DNA from: Bacteroidaceae bacterium
GTDB taxonomy: Bacteria; Bacteroidota; Bacteroidia; Bacteroidales; Bacteroidaceae
Length of the DNA: 35,603 bases
Assembly: GCA_024401185.1 (NCBI GenBank)
Contig: JAKSLO010000014.1
Span: forward strand, 1 to 35,603
Direction: 5' to 3'
Position numbers and translations under genes: made by a program. Below the pieces are notes generated by a model. It saw only the letters and a list, made by a program, of their open reading frames with translations, ran no database searches and was not told the DNA's origin. Positions 13,549 to 21,880 of this stretch are shown one piece after another (within the stretch, counting starts at the first letter, position 1; each line of letters opens with the position of its first letter).

Positions 13549-13839
13549 ATGCAGAAATTTATCATTACACTAAACGGTACACTCGAGTTTGGCGATGTAA
13601 AGTTACATCGCGAGCTCATCCCTGCTGGCGAGGAAAGCTGCTATGGTGGTGGCTTCTGGACGATAGACAATCAGCGTGGAATGCTGCTTCTCTATGGTCG
13701 TAGTTTTGACTTTGGCGAACCAGAGTTCAGCCACCTTAGGCGCATCAACCGCAGCATGCCACCTGCCTCGTTGGGCTTCCCCATCTTCTATAAGAAAGAG
13801 GTGTATGGTATGGAGGTGCTCGAACCGGTAGAGATATAA
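13549..13839 (+). CDS. Conserved-looking 96-aa protein, unknown function
   Basis: The start at 13549 (MQKFIITLNGTLEFG) is chosen because a -7 promoter element lies inside the longer open frame that begins at 13432. The protein is soluble, with no signal peptide or membrane helix. It has beta-strand-like patterns, a glycine/tyrosine turn (CYGGGFWTIDNQRG) and the segment LLLYGRSFDFGEPEF. I do not recognise the family. The gene is divergent from the small membrane protein gene, with about 160 bp between them, and is followed directly by repeat copy C and a bidirectional terminator. Confidence 0.7.
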   Translation: MQKFIITLNGTLEFGDVKLHRELIPAGEESCYGGGFWTIDNQRGMLLLYGRSFDFGEPEFSHLRRINRSMPPASLGFPIFYKKEVYGMEVLEPVEI

Positions 13840-13902
13840 AGCTCCTCCTAACCCCCGAAGGGGGAATAAGGGCAATGTTGAAATAACAAACTTGTTACTT
13901 AA
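13840..13902. repeat. Dispersed CCCCTAACCCC repeat, copy C
   Basis: CTCCTAACCCCCGAAGGGGG, then AATAAGGGCAATGTTGAAAT and ACAAACTTGTTACTTAAA. It begins at the last base of the preceding gene's stop region. The CAAACTTGTTA block is shared with copy B. Confidence 0.7.
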
Positions 13903-13944
13903 AGAAGGGATTGATACTCACGATGGAGTACCAATCCCTTCTTT
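13901..13944. terminator. Bidirectional terminator between convergent genes
   Basis: AAAGAAGGGATTG (13901-13913) and CAATCCCTTCTTT (13932-13944) form a perfect 13-bp stem. TACTC/GAGTA extend it by 5 bp after one mismatch, and the loop is ACGATG. A-rich and T-rich ends serve both strands. It lies between the 96-aa gene (plus) and the BspA-like gene (minus). Confidence 0.88.
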
Positions 13945-13959
13945 ATAACCTTGAATAAA

Positions 13960-15960
13960 TCACTTTACTGGACGAATCTGGCATGTACCAAATCGCCAGA
14001 AAGAGTGGTAAGAAGAACCATCATAACCATCAGCTTGACCATCTGAGAAACGACTATTTGTCCAATATGTTTTTTGGGGCAAAATGATGCTGCTTCCATT
14101 CGGTCCTTTCAGGCGATAGCAGTCAATGCCGTTGATTGTTTCGGTAGATACTGAGCACTTTTCAAAAAGCTCGCCGAATTGCTGTATGCTTGGTATGCGC
14201 CCCTTCCCTGCCACCACGGCAGCATCGTCCTTGTCGTCCATGATGATGAGGTGGTCGGTGTCGTTGTACTTGGTGTACTTGCCCGAAACGGCATCATACC
14301 AGCAATAGTTGCTCTCAGTACCTGTGGTGCTGCAAGGCTTCGTGTCTGCCCATTGATAGTTGTAGCCAAGAGCCGACTCGCTGCTTGCACCCAGATTCGT
14401 CTTTGCCCAAAGCGTTCCGCTGGGAAGACCCAGATCCACAAAGTCGGCATCGTTGATGGTGGCCTTGCCAAGCACCTTGTTTACCACCCAAGCCACGTCG
14501 CCAATGCTGATTACCCCGTCGCCATTGGCGTCAAATTGCTTGCCGGTAGAGGTCTCCACAATCTCTGCGCCGGCTTGGGCAAACTCCGCATAGCGCGGTG
14601 CCTTGTCGGCAGGCACCAGCACGAAGGCAGGCACCTTGGAAGAACTTCCGCTTGTGAGGGTTGGGATGCGTTCCAAGTCGCGCGCATCCATCACGGTATG
14701 GTATTCGGGGTTGAAGGCCTTACCGTGGATCATGACGCATTGTGGCAACAGACGGATGTTGCGCACCGTGGGCAGAGCCGTATAGAGCACGGTTCCGTCG
14801 GCAGAGTAGAAGCCTTTTGACTCAGGGTATTTGGCAGGAGCCATTACCTTGAAGCGGCTTTCGTTTGCCTTGATGGTACTCAGGTTGGGGCAATTCGCAA
14901 ATATCTGCCCATCAAACTGCTCCAGGTTGGGGATTTCGAGCGTTCGTATATCTGTGTTGTTCTGGATTAGGGTTCCAACTATTTTCCAGGCATTCACCGT
15001 CCAGGTGGAGAAGTATGTGCTTGCTAATTCAAAATCTGTTAGTTTATCTGCATTAATGATGAGTTGACCTGTACAACTTGAAAAGGCGTATTTATCGATT
15101 CCGTTAGCATCTACCTCGTTCGTATTAATGGTTGTTTTAGCTATAACGCAACCACCAAAAGCATCTTTGCTTATATATTTTACCGTACTGGGTATTATGA
15201 GTTCTTTCATCGACTCTTTGCAAAAGCGTCTTTCTCCTATGTGGGTAACATTAGGTCCGAATGTCACCGTTTGATTGCCGTTAAAAATGCCTTCGCCGTA
15301 CGTTATACCTTCTGTATTAGCAACCCAATCTGCATTGTTGAAGGTTACTTTGCATATACCTTTCGTGACAAATGCACGATCACTAATAGTCTTCACGCTG
15401 GCAGGTACGTCAATGTACTCAGCACCACAGTTACCAAAAGCATTATTTAGGATGCTTTTACATTTACTTGTACTTAAAAATTTTACACCTTTGATGCTGG
15501 TGCACCCCTCAAAAGCACCATCTCGTATTAATGTAACAGAATTGGGGATGATAGCGCAATTTGTTGCCGATGATGTAATAGGACTAAATAAGGTGAGATT
15601 TATACAGCCAGCGAAGGCATTAGAACCAATGTCGGTAAGATTATACACAGAACCCTCAGGACTGTACCCGATGGATTGTATCGAGTTGTTATTCTCGAAA
15701 GCCTTATCTGCAATCTTTGTTACAGGGTATTTCTTGCCATCTACTGTAAGGCTTGCAGGGATGACAACGCTGGTGGTGGATTCGTAACCGCTTCTTAAGC
15801 CCACTACTTCGGCATGGCCATCAGAATAGTACTTGTATGCCAACTTGCCCGAGTTATAGGCGGTTTGTGCGTTTAGCCCTTGCATGGCAAAGAGGGCAAT
15901 GAGAAGCACGAACATCCTTGTGATGACGTGGCTTCGTAATGATGATTGTTTTGTTTTCAT
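13960..15960 (-). CDS. BspA-like leucine-rich-repeat surface protein
   Basis: The product is 666 aa from the Met at 15960, where a signal peptide begins (hydrophobic MFVLLIALFAMQGLNA, cut near AQ). Residues about 30-440 hold irregular leucine-rich repeats of the LRR_5/BspA type, with recurring units such as NAFAGCINLT, GAFEGCTSIKG and DAFGGCVIAK. Near residue 480 is an EF-hand/dockerin-like stretch (DANGDGVISIGDVAWVVNKV). The last 150 residues (from DFVDLGLPSGTLWAKTNLG to the end CQIRPVK) match the Fibrobacter-succinogenes-major-paralogue type domain, which often ends GxxVRPV. Such proteins are secreted and thought to bind host or plant polymers. An upstream ATG at 16032 lies within the leader and would bury the signal peptide, so it was not used. 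Confidence 0.88.
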   Translation of the reverse strand: MKTKQSSLRSHVITRMFVLLIALFAMQGLNAQTAYNSGKLAYKYYSDGHAEVVGLRSGYESTTSVVIPASLTVDGKKYPVTKIADKAFENNNSIQSIGYSPEGSVYNLTDIGSNAFAGCINLTLFSPITSSATNCAIIPNSVTLIRDGAFEGCTSIKGVKFLSTSKCKSILNNAFGNCGAEYIDVPASVKTISDRAFVTKGICKVTFNNADWVANTEGITYGEGIFNGNQTVTFGPNVTHIGERRFCKESMKELIIPSTVKYISKDAFGGCVIAKTTINTNEVDANGIDKYAFSSCTGQLIINADKLTDFELASTYFSTWTVNAWKIVGTLIQNNTDIRTLEIPNLEQFDGQIFANCPNLSTIKANESRFKVMAPAKYPESKGFYSADGTVLYTALPTVRNIRLLPQCVMIHGKAFNPEYHTVMDARDLERIPTLTSGSSSKVPAFVLVPADKAPRYAEFAQAGAEIVETSTGKQFDANGDGVISIGDVAWVVNKVLGKATINDADFVDLGLPSGTLWAKTNLGASSESALGYNYQWADTKPCSTTGTESNYCWYDAVSGKYTKYNDTDHLIIMDDKDDAAVVAGKGRIPSIQQFGELFEKCSVSTETINGIDCYRLKGPNGSSIILPQKTYWTNSRFSDGQADGYDGSSYHSFWRFGTCQIRPVK

Positions 15961-16012
15961 AATTGTTATGTTTTGTCGTTTTCTCTCGTCTTTCTTATTC
16001 TGCGTGCAAAAC

Positions 16013-16054
16013 GAAAAACCCGTTACAAACACTCACAGAGCATTCGCAACGGGT
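16013..16054 (-). terminator. Terminator-like hairpin in the BspA-like gene leader
   Basis: On the minus strand ACCCGTT (16054-16048) and AACGGGT (16024-16018) form a 7-bp stem with a 23-nt loop, followed by a T run and TTTTTCG. It lies between the likely promoter (16223-16253) and the ATG (15960), so it could act as an attenuator. Confidence 0.55.
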
Positions 16055-16098
16055 CGGTATATTCGTTGTTAGTTATAGCTACCAGAAGGCGTGAATTA

Positions 16099-16107
16099 CC
16101 CCCCCCC
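16099..16107. repeat. C9 homopolymer in the BspA-like gene leader
   Basis: Nine consecutive C on the plus strand (G9 on the transcript), about 140 nt upstream of the surface protein start. Tracts of this length are prone to slipped-strand length change. Confidence 0.8.
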
Positions 16108-16120
16108 TACACCATACGTG

Positions 16121-16148
16121 CCATGCAACTCAAGGCCTTGAGCCATGG
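16121..16148. repeat. Palindrome in the BspA-like gene leader
   Basis: The 14-bp perfect palindrome CTCAAGGCCTTGAG (16129-16142) is flanked by CCATG and CATGG arms (16121-16125, 16144-16148). It may be an operator or an RNA hairpin in the leader. Confidence 0.65.
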
Positions 16149-16222
16149 GTGAAACGCAAAGGGTATGTGTGAGAGTAATCATAAACTATATTTGCAGGAA
16201 CTGAAATTTGTTAAAAATTGTG

Positions 16223-16253
16223 CAAATTTATGCTTTTTTGGGGAAAGTACCAA
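16223..16253 (-). promoter_or_regulatory. Promoter for the BspA-like gene
   Basis: On the minus strand TTG (16253-16251), 20 nt, TAAATTTG (16230-16223). It is the only good promoter upstream of the gene and implies a leader of about 255 nt that contains the palindrome, the G9 tract and a terminator-like hairpin. Confidence 0.6.
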
Positions 16254-16259
16254 AGAAAA

Positions 16260-16611
16260 AGGGAAAAATTTAAAAGTCTGCTGGAAACAAAAAACATCAA
16301 AAACAATCTCGCTTGATCCCTTTCCATCGTGGTGAGGTCTTAGGTCCTCTTGGTGAAAACTTTGCGCCTCTGCGTCTTAACGCTCATCTACAACGCGCGT
16401 CAGCCAATTGTGAAGGCCGAGGGTTACGCTCGAATGGGCAGAAGAATGAGGTCGATTCCCAGCGTTTTTCCTCTTGTCAGCCTTCGGTCAGCACCCTATG
16501 TTCGCACAATTGGCTTACGTCTGGCTTACGTGTTTTTACGTAAGCCAGACGTAAGCAAAACGTGTTCACCCTGAGTGCTGGCTGTAGGATGAGCGATGCA
16601 TTGTGCATTAT
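16260..16611. other. Intergenic stretch with nested inverted repeats
   Basis: No gene is supported. AGCCAATTGTG (16402-16412) is the exact reverse complement of CACAATTGGCT (16505-16515), and the right arm overlaps the 19-bp hairpin at 16513-16556. ACTTTGCGCCTCTGCGTCTT (about 16360-16379) looks like a dispersed repeat. The stretch follows the 3' end of nspC. Confidence 0.5.
16513..16556. repeat. Perfect 19-bp hairpin with internal GCTTACGT repeats
   Basis: GCTTACGTCTGGCTTACGT (16513-16531) and its exact reverse complement (16538-16556) are separated by GTTTTT. Each arm holds GCTTACGT twice, three bases apart. It lies 55 bp downstream of the nspC stop but has no T run on either side, so it is not a standard terminator. 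Confidence 0.85.
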
Positions 16612-17787
16612 TCAATCCATCCTGTCGCGATAGTCCTCGTATTGGTATTCGCGGAGTATGTCGAGCTTGCCATCTTCGTGAAGGAAGGCGATGCTGGGAT
16701 GATGGATGCCGTTGAACATGTTGGTCTTGACCGTGGTGTAGTGAATCATGTCCTCGAAGATAAGCTGCTCGCCCAACTGCAACTCGTGGTCAAAGCGCCA
16801 TGAACCCATGAAGTCGCCACTCAGGCAACTGTTGCCCCCCAGTCGGTAGATGTGCTTGTCGGCATCCGCCTCGGTGGGCGTGTAGCCCTCGAGCGTCTCG
16901 GCACCACGCACCTTGGGCCAGTAGGGCATCTCCAGGCAGTCGGGCATGTGGCAGGTAAAGCTCACGTCGAGTATGGCAGTGCGTATGCCATGGTTGCTCA
17001 CGATGTCAACCACGCTTGCCACCAGAGGGCCCGTCTGCCAGGCAAAGGCACTGCCCGGTTCGAGAATGATGCTGAGGTTGGGGTAGCGCTGACGCAGGCC
17101 ACGCAGCGTGTCAACGAGCAAATCCACGTTGTAGTCCTTGCGCGTCATGAGGTGACCGCCACCCAGGTTGAGCCACTTGAGGCGAGGCAGCCATTGGCCG
17201 AAGCGTTCCTCCAGGTGCACCAGCGTGTCGCAGAGGTCCTCGGCGCTGCTCTCGCAATGGCAATGGCAATGGAAGCCCTCGATGTCGGTGGGCAGCTCCT
17301 GCGGAAGGTCGCACGACAGGATGCCGAAGCGTGAGCCGGGAGCACAGGGGTTGTACAGATCCGTCTCGATGGCGCTATGCTCAGGGTTGACGCGCACGCC
17401 GATGCTGACTGCTGCGTCGGGATGCTGCACGTTGTACGTCGCGACGCTGCAACGGAAACGCTCGTACTGCGAGAGTGAGTTGAAGGTGATGTGACTGCTG
17501 CAGCGAAGCAGGGTGGGGAAGTCCCTCTCGGTATAGGCAGGCGAGTAGGTGTGTGCAGGTGAGCCAAACTCCTCGAATGCCAGACGGGCTTCGTAGGGTG
17601 AGCTGGCTGTGGTGTGCTGTATGTACTGTCGGAAGATGGGGAACGTCTTCCACAAGGCAAATGCCTTAAAGGCAAGGATGACCTCGGCACCGCTGCGGTC
17701 GGCTACGCTCTTGATGAGCGAGAGGTTGCGGCGAAGCAATGGCTCCTCCATGATATAAATGGGTGTGTTGAGTTTCAGATGTTGCAT
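16612..17787 (-). CDS. nspC: Carboxynorspermidine decarboxylase
   Basis: NspC removes CO2 from carboxynorspermidine or carboxyspermidine to give norspermidine or spermidine; it is the last step of the alternative polyamine route used by Bacteroidetes. The product is 391 aa, the usual length, from the Met at 17787. It is a PLP-dependent alanine-racemase-fold decarboxylase: the PLP lysine is K41 (LAFKAFALWKTFP), the glycine loop is NLGGGHLMT (about 207-215), LEPGSAFAW (242-250) binds the cofactor phosphate, and GGNSCLSGD (318-325) carries the catalytic Cys321. A longer frame to 17889 covers the promoter region and is not used. The partner carboxy(nor)spermidine dehydrogenase is not in the window. 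The gene is divergent from fbp. Confidence 0.95.
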   Translation of the reverse strand: MQHLKLNTPIYIMEEPLLRRNLSLIKSVADRSGAEVILAFKAFALWKTFPIFRQYIQHTTASSPYEARLAFEEFGSPAHTYSPAYTERDFPTLLRCSSHITFNSLSQYERFRCSVATYNVQHPDAAVSIGVRVNPEHSAIETDLYNPCAPGSRFGILSCDLPQELPTDIEGFHCHCHCESSAEDLCDTLVHLEERFGQWLPRLKWLNLGGGHLMTRKDYNVDLLVDTLRGLRQRYPNLSIILEPGSAFAWQTGPLVASVVDIVSNHGIRTAILDVSFTCHMPDCLEMPYWPKVRGAETLEGYTPTEADADKHIYRLGGNSCLSGDFMGSWRFDHELQLGEQLIFEDMIHYTTVKTNMFNGIHHPSIAFLHEDGKLDILREYQYEDYRDRMD

Positions 17788-17820
17788 GCCTGTAAGCTTT
17801 TTATAAGTGTGATTTATCGG

Positions 17821-17828
17821 CAAAGGTA
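17821..17828 (-). promoter_or_regulatory. Likely -7 element for nspC
   Basis: TACCTTTG on the minus strand, 34 nt before the nspC ATG. No TTG at the usual distance. Confidence 0.45.
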
Positions 17829-17902
17829 AACAAAAAATGTCATAGTGGGGCATTATGTGTGCCAAAACCGCAGGCAAGATAGCGCACAATCGTCTCTGTT
17901 AG

Positions 17903-17910
17903 TACTTTTG
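17903..17910 (+). promoter_or_regulatory. Likely -7 element for fbp
   Basis: TACTTTTG on the plus strand, 69 nt before the fbp ATG. Confidence 0.4.
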
Positions 17911-17978
17911 TATCCAGCTTTGTGCGACTTAGGGCATAAGCCTGCCAGCTGCACGCAACGAACAAAAAGGATTGAACC

Positions 17979-19949
17979 ATGATTACCGAAGAACATATAT
18001 TGGCCGACATGAGAGTGCTGCAGCTGTTGTCGCAGACATTCCCCACGCCCGAGGCAGCCAGCACCGAGATTATCAACCTGAAGGCCATACTGAACCTGCC
18101 CAAGGGCACCGAGCACTTCATGGCCGACATACACGGCGAGCACGAGGCATTTCTGCACATACTGCGCAACGCCAGCGGAAACATCAAGCGTAAGGTGAAG
18201 GAGTTGTATGACGGAGAGCTCACACGCGAGGAGATACGCGAGCTGTGCACCCTGATATACTACCCGGAGAAGAAGCTCGAACTCATCAAGGCCAGCGAGG
18301 AGGACCTGGCACAGTTCTACTCCACCACGCTGAAACGCCTCATACCCATCTGCCAGGTGGTGAGTGCCAAATACACCCGAAGCCGTGTGCGTAAGGCATT
18401 GCCCAGGGAGTTTGCCTACATCATAGAGGAGCTGCTGCACGAGTCGCCCAGCGACCATAACAAACAGGCATACTGGGACAGCATCCTGGAGAGCATCATG
18501 GAAACGGGGCAGAGCGACTCGTTCATCATAGCCATCTCGTACGTCATACAGCGCCTCAGCGTGGAGCAGCTGCACATACTGGGCGATGTCTTCGACCGTG
18601 GTCCTGGCGCACACATCATCATGGACCATCTGCTTGGCTATCACAGCTTTGACTTCCAGTGGGGCAACCACGATGCCTTGTGGATGGGTGCCGCTGCGGG
18701 CAATGATGCCTGCATAGCTAACGTGTTGCGCCTGTCGCTCCGCTTTGGCAACATGGCTACGCTGGAGGACGGCTACGGCATCAACCTGCTGGTATTGGCA
18801 GCCTTTGCCATGGACGTCTATGGCAGCGATCCGTGTACGCTCTTTGCCCCCAAGGTGGATGCACGCAAGACTACCTTGAGCCAGAAGCACATACGTCTCA
18901 TAGCCAAGATGCACAAGGCCATCACCGTGCTGCAGTTTAAGCTCGAAGGCCAGCTCATAGCCAATCGCCCTGAGTGGAGGATGCACGACCGCCGGGTGCT
19001 CGACAATATTGATTTTGAGAAACATACCTACACGCTCGACGGCAAGGAGTACCCTCTGCTCGACAATGTGTTCCCCACCATCGACCCAGCCAATCCCTAT
19101 GCCCTCACCGCCGAGGAGCAGGATCTTGTGGAGAAGCTTCACCACTCGTTCCGCGTGTCGGCCAAGCTGCAGAAGCACATCAAGTGCATCCTTCAGCATG
19201 GCTGCATGTATGCCATCTGCAACAGCAACCTGCTCTTCCATGCCTCCATCCCCCTGAATGCCGACGGCACGCTGCGCGAGGTGGAGTTGCTGGGACAGCG
19301 ACTGAAGGGCAAGGCATTGATGCACCAGATAGGCATGGTGGTGCGCTCTGCCTTCACTACCGACACCCCGAAGGCGCTACGTCAGTTTGCCATCGACTAC
19401 TTCTGGTATTTGTGGTGTGGACCCGACTCTCCGCTCTTCGACAAGTCAAGGATGACTACCTTTGAGCGATACTTCATAGCCGACAAGGCCACGCACACGG
19501 AGGAGAAAGGTCACTACTACCTGATGCGCGACAATGCGCAGATTTGCGACTACATACTTGATGCCTTTGGCGTGGTGGGTGAGAAGCGTCACATCATCAA
19601 CGGCCATGTGCCCGTGCATGTGGCGCAGGGTGAGAATCCCATCAAGGCGGATGGCAAGCTGATGGTCATCGATGGTGGTTTTGCCGAACCCTATCATCAC
19701 ACCACAGGCATTGCCGGCTACACGCTGGTGTATCATAGCCGTGGCTTCGAACTCATTCAGCATGAACCATTTACCAGTACCAAGGAGGCTGTACGCCAGG
19801 GTACCGACATCAAGAGTAGTAAGCAGATTGTGGAGATGACGGGTCAGCGTATGCTGGTGCGCGACACCGACAAGGGGCGCATCATTCGCGAGCAGATAAA
19901 GGAACTTGAGGAGCTGCTCTATGCCTATCGTCATGGATTGATGAGGTGA
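17979..19949 (+). CDS. fbp: Fructose-1,6-bisphosphatase, class III
   Basis: The enzyme hydrolyses fructose 1,6-bisphosphate to fructose 6-phosphate in gluconeogenesis, in the cytosol. The 656-aa length is typical of class III (Firmicutes/Bacteroidetes) enzymes. It has the metallophosphatase motifs of that class: FMADIHGEHE (D50, H52), LGDVFDRGPG (D203, D206) and WGNHDALW (N230, H231). In the C-terminal half are INGHVPVHVAQGE and VIDGGFA, which supply further metal-binding residues. The start at 17979 follows AAAGGATTG at a normal distance. The long open frame on the opposite strand (17853-19325) is a mirror of this GC-biased gene. fbp stands alone as a transcription unit, divergent from nspC. 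Confidence 0.97.
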   Translation: MITEEHILADMRVLQLLSQTFPTPEAASTEIINLKAILNLPKGTEHFMADIHGEHEAFLHILRNASGNIKRKVKELYDGELTREEIRELCTLIYYPEKKLELIKASEEDLAQFYSTTLKRLIPICQVVSAKYTRSRVRKALPREFAYIIEELLHESPSDHNKQAYWDSILESIMETGQSDSFIIAISYVIQRLSVEQLHILGDVFDRGPGAHIIMDHLLGYHSFDFQWGNHDALWMGAAAGNDACIANVLRLSLRFGNMATLEDGYGINLLVLAAFAMDVYGSDPCTLFAPKVDARKTTLSQKHIRLIAKMHKAITVLQFKLEGQLIANRPEWRMHDRRVLDNIDFEKHTYTLDGKEYPLLDNVFPTIDPANPYALTAEEQDLVEKLHHSFRVSAKLQKHIKCILQHGCMYAICNSNLLFHASIPLNADGTLREVELLGQRLKGKALMHQIGMVVRSAFTTDTPKALRQFAIDYFWYLWCGPDSPLFDKSRMTTFERYFIADKATHTEEKGHYYLMRDNAQICDYILDAFGVVGEKRHIINGHVPVHVAQGENPIKADGKLMVIDGGFAEPYHHTTGIAGYTLVYHSRGFELIQHEPFTSTKEAVRQGTDIKSSKQIVEMTGQRMLVRDTDKGRIIREQIKELEELLYAYRHGLMR

Positions 19950-19956
19950 TGGGGCT

Positions 19957-21075
19957 TTAATACCACCCCATCAGTTTGCGCAGGTAGGGAGTCAGTTCGC
20001 CAGCCATCTGCTCGTGCTGCCAGTAGCTGGGATGCCACGAAGCGCCGTAGCCAAGGTCGCCATTCTGAGGCTTGAAGTCGAAGCGGTAAATCTCCTTGTC
20101 ACCCTTCTTGTTTGCCTCGGCAACCACTTCATCCATTGTTTTCTTTGCCAGGATAAGGGCATCGCCGTTCATCATGGGACCACAGAGAAAGACAATCTTT
20201 GCATGCGCATAAGCCTTGCGTACCTGTTGCAGTAGATTCTCGTACCCTTTTTTCAGCAACTTAGGGTCAGCACCCGAGGTACTCGTGTCGTTGGTGCCCA
20301 GATTGATGCAGACGAGCAGAGGTTGGTAGCGGGAAAAATCCCATTGTTCGCTGTTGTCGTAGAGCAGCGTGTGGGTGTACTCCGTATTCATGTTGATCTT
20401 GTCACCTGTGCGAGGACCGTTGTAGTTGCGATACACGCCGATGCCGCTACGGCAAACGGCAATCTCCTCTGCCTGCAGGTTGCGCGCTGTGCGTGCGGCA
20501 TAGGTGTAGTAGTGGTTGCACGTCTCGTCCTGGAAGGGAGCATCGCGCTCCGTGCTCTCCACTCCGTAGCCACAGGTGATGGAATTTCCGATAAACTCTA
20601 TGCGTCTCTCCGAAAGGGCAGGAGGAGGAAGCAAATGCTGTCCCTTGTCGAGGAGGAAGCCACGAAACTCTGCCCTGCGGTCATAGCCCTCGGTGACGTA
20701 CATCAAGCTCACCTGGTGTGTGCCTTGCGGCAAGGCTGCTGCCAGCGTCACGATGGAGTCACGTTCGCTGTTGAAGGACACCTTGAAGGCCTCGCTTCCG
20801 TCTATCTGTGCCATGAAGTACCCACTTTTGGGCTTGGCCATCATCTTCAGGCAGGTGCCGGTAAACGTGGCGCGAATCTGTACGCTGGGGAAGGTGAACA
20901 TGGGTGAGTCGGGGTGCTTGAACGAGACGCGTCCAAGGTACTGTATGTTTTGGTCGGATGCCTTGATGTGTGTGCCCACAGGCTCCAGGGTTCCACTTGT
21001 CGTTCGGGGCACTATGCCTTGTGCCTGCATGGTTATTGCTGCCATTAGTGCAGCGATGGCTGATGGTATGCGCAT
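19957..21075 (-). CDS. Secreted SGNH/GDSL esterase, CE2-like
   Basis: The product is 372 aa from the Met at 21075, where a signal peptide starts (MRIPSAIAALMAAITMQAQG). The N-terminal about 110 residues form a beta-rich jelly-roll-like domain, and the C-terminal part is an SGNH hydrolase: block I is FIGNSITCGYG (Ser nucleophile; Asn in place of the usual Asp of GDS), the GTND block is NLGTNDTST, and the catalytic His is in ASWHPSYWQH. Two-domain architecture and these blocks match carbohydrate esterase family 2, which removes acetyl groups from plant polysaccharides such as xylan or glucomannan. The substrate is inferred from the family. It follows the thioredoxin-like gene by 37 nt and is probably co-transcribed with it. 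The longer frame to 21126 would bury the signal peptide. Confidence 0.87.
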   Translation of the reverse strand: MRIPSAIAALMAAITMQAQGIVPRTTSGTLEPVGTHIKASDQNIQYLGRVSFKHPDSPMFTFPSVQIRATFTGTCLKMMAKPKSGYFMAQIDGSEAFKVSFNSERDSIVTLAAALPQGTHQVSLMYVTEGYDRRAEFRGFLLDKGQHLLPPPALSERRIEFIGNSITCGYGVESTERDAPFQDETCNHYYTYAARTARNLQAEEIAVCRSGIGVYRNYNGPRTGDKINMNTEYTHTLLYDNSEQWDFSRYQPLLVCINLGTNDTSTSGADPKLLKKGYENLLQQVRKAYAHAKIVFLCGPMMNGDALILAKKTMDEVVAEANKKGDKEIYRFDFKPQNGDLGYGASWHPSYWQHEQMAGELTPYLRKLMGWY

Positions 21076-21112
21076 GGTTGTTGGTATTTGAAAGGTTACT
21101 TGGCTTTGCGTT

Positions 21113-21682
21113 TTACAGATGATCAACTATTTTGAGGTTATGGGTCTTGATTTGGAGTAATTCCTTCTCCAATCCCTTAGCGGTGATGGCCTTGCCTATG
21201 ATCTTGCCCTCGGGGTCGATGATGATGAAAGCAGGAATCCAATGCAGCTGGTAGGCTTTGAAGGTATCGTCGTCGCGAGTGCGCTTCAGGTTGCTGACCT
21301 GTGGCCAGGGAAACTGTTCCTTGCGCAGAAAGTTGCGCCAATTTGCCTCCTTGTCGTCGAAGCTGAAGCTGAGCCACTTCACATCATTCTTCTCCTTGAT
21401 GCTCTGCATGGCATTGTCTTCATAGAGTGCCTTGAGCATGGGAATCTCGCGTCGGCAGTCGCCGCACCATGTGGCCCAGAAATCCAGGATGACGTATTTG
21501 CCGCGATAGTTGCTCAGGCGTATTTCTACCCCTGCCGTGTCGCGTGCCACAATCTCGGGGGCCTGGGTGCCAAGCTCCAGCGAGGGAAGGTATTCGGGAT
21601 GGTTGGCTGCCAAAGTATCTGCCTCTTGTGCTGATGCCAACAGGTTGAATGCCAAGAGTATGAAAAGTAACTTTTGTCTCAT
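21113..21682 (-). CDS. Secreted thioredoxin-family (TlpA/ResA-like) protein
   Basis: The product is 189 aa with an N-terminal signal peptide (MRQKLLFILLAFNLLASAQ) and a TlpA/AhpC-TSA thioredoxin fold. The redox centre is WATWCGDCRREIP: a CGDC variant of the usual CxxC. The cis-proline segment is WIPAFIIIDPEGKIIG. Such proteins act in the periplasm as disulfide reductases, for example in cytochrome or cell-envelope protein maturation. Here the gene is first in a pair with the CE2-like esterase. A promoter (21850-21880) lies about 170 nt upstream. The exact partner is unknown. Confidence 0.9.
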   Translation of the reverse strand: MRQKLLFILLAFNLLASAQEADTLAANHPEYLPSLELGTQAPEIVARDTAGVEIRLSNYRGKYVILDFWATWCGDCRREIPMLKALYEDNAMQSIKEKNDVKWLSFSFDDKEANWRNFLRKEQFPWPQVSNLKRTRDDDTFKAYQLHWIPAFIIIDPEGKIIGKAITAKGLEKELLQIKTHNLKIVDHL

Positions 21683-21849
21683 GTCTTGAGGTTGTTTTGT
21701 TGTTTCACTTAGGGTTCTGCTTCACAAGAGTCGTGACTGTCAACAATCGTCGCGGCAAGCTGTCCGTAATGCAGAGTTCAGAGGCAATATACCTTCGCAG
21801 TATGATGAGATCAAGCACAGATGTACGTCACTCTCTGAATAGACAATTG

Positions 21850-21880
21850 CAAATTTAGGAAATAATCTCCGAAACACCAA
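21850..21880 (-). promoter_or_regulatory. Promoter of the thioredoxin-like/esterase pair
   Basis: On the minus strand TTG (21880-21878), 20 nt, TAAATTTG (21857-21850). It implies a leader of about 165 nt. Confidence 0.6.

Noticed and set aside
17853..19325. Long open frame on the minus strand opposite fbp (490 codons)
   Set aside because: It mirrors a GC-biased true gene whose catalytic motifs are clear; no domain, promoter or ribosome binding site supports it.
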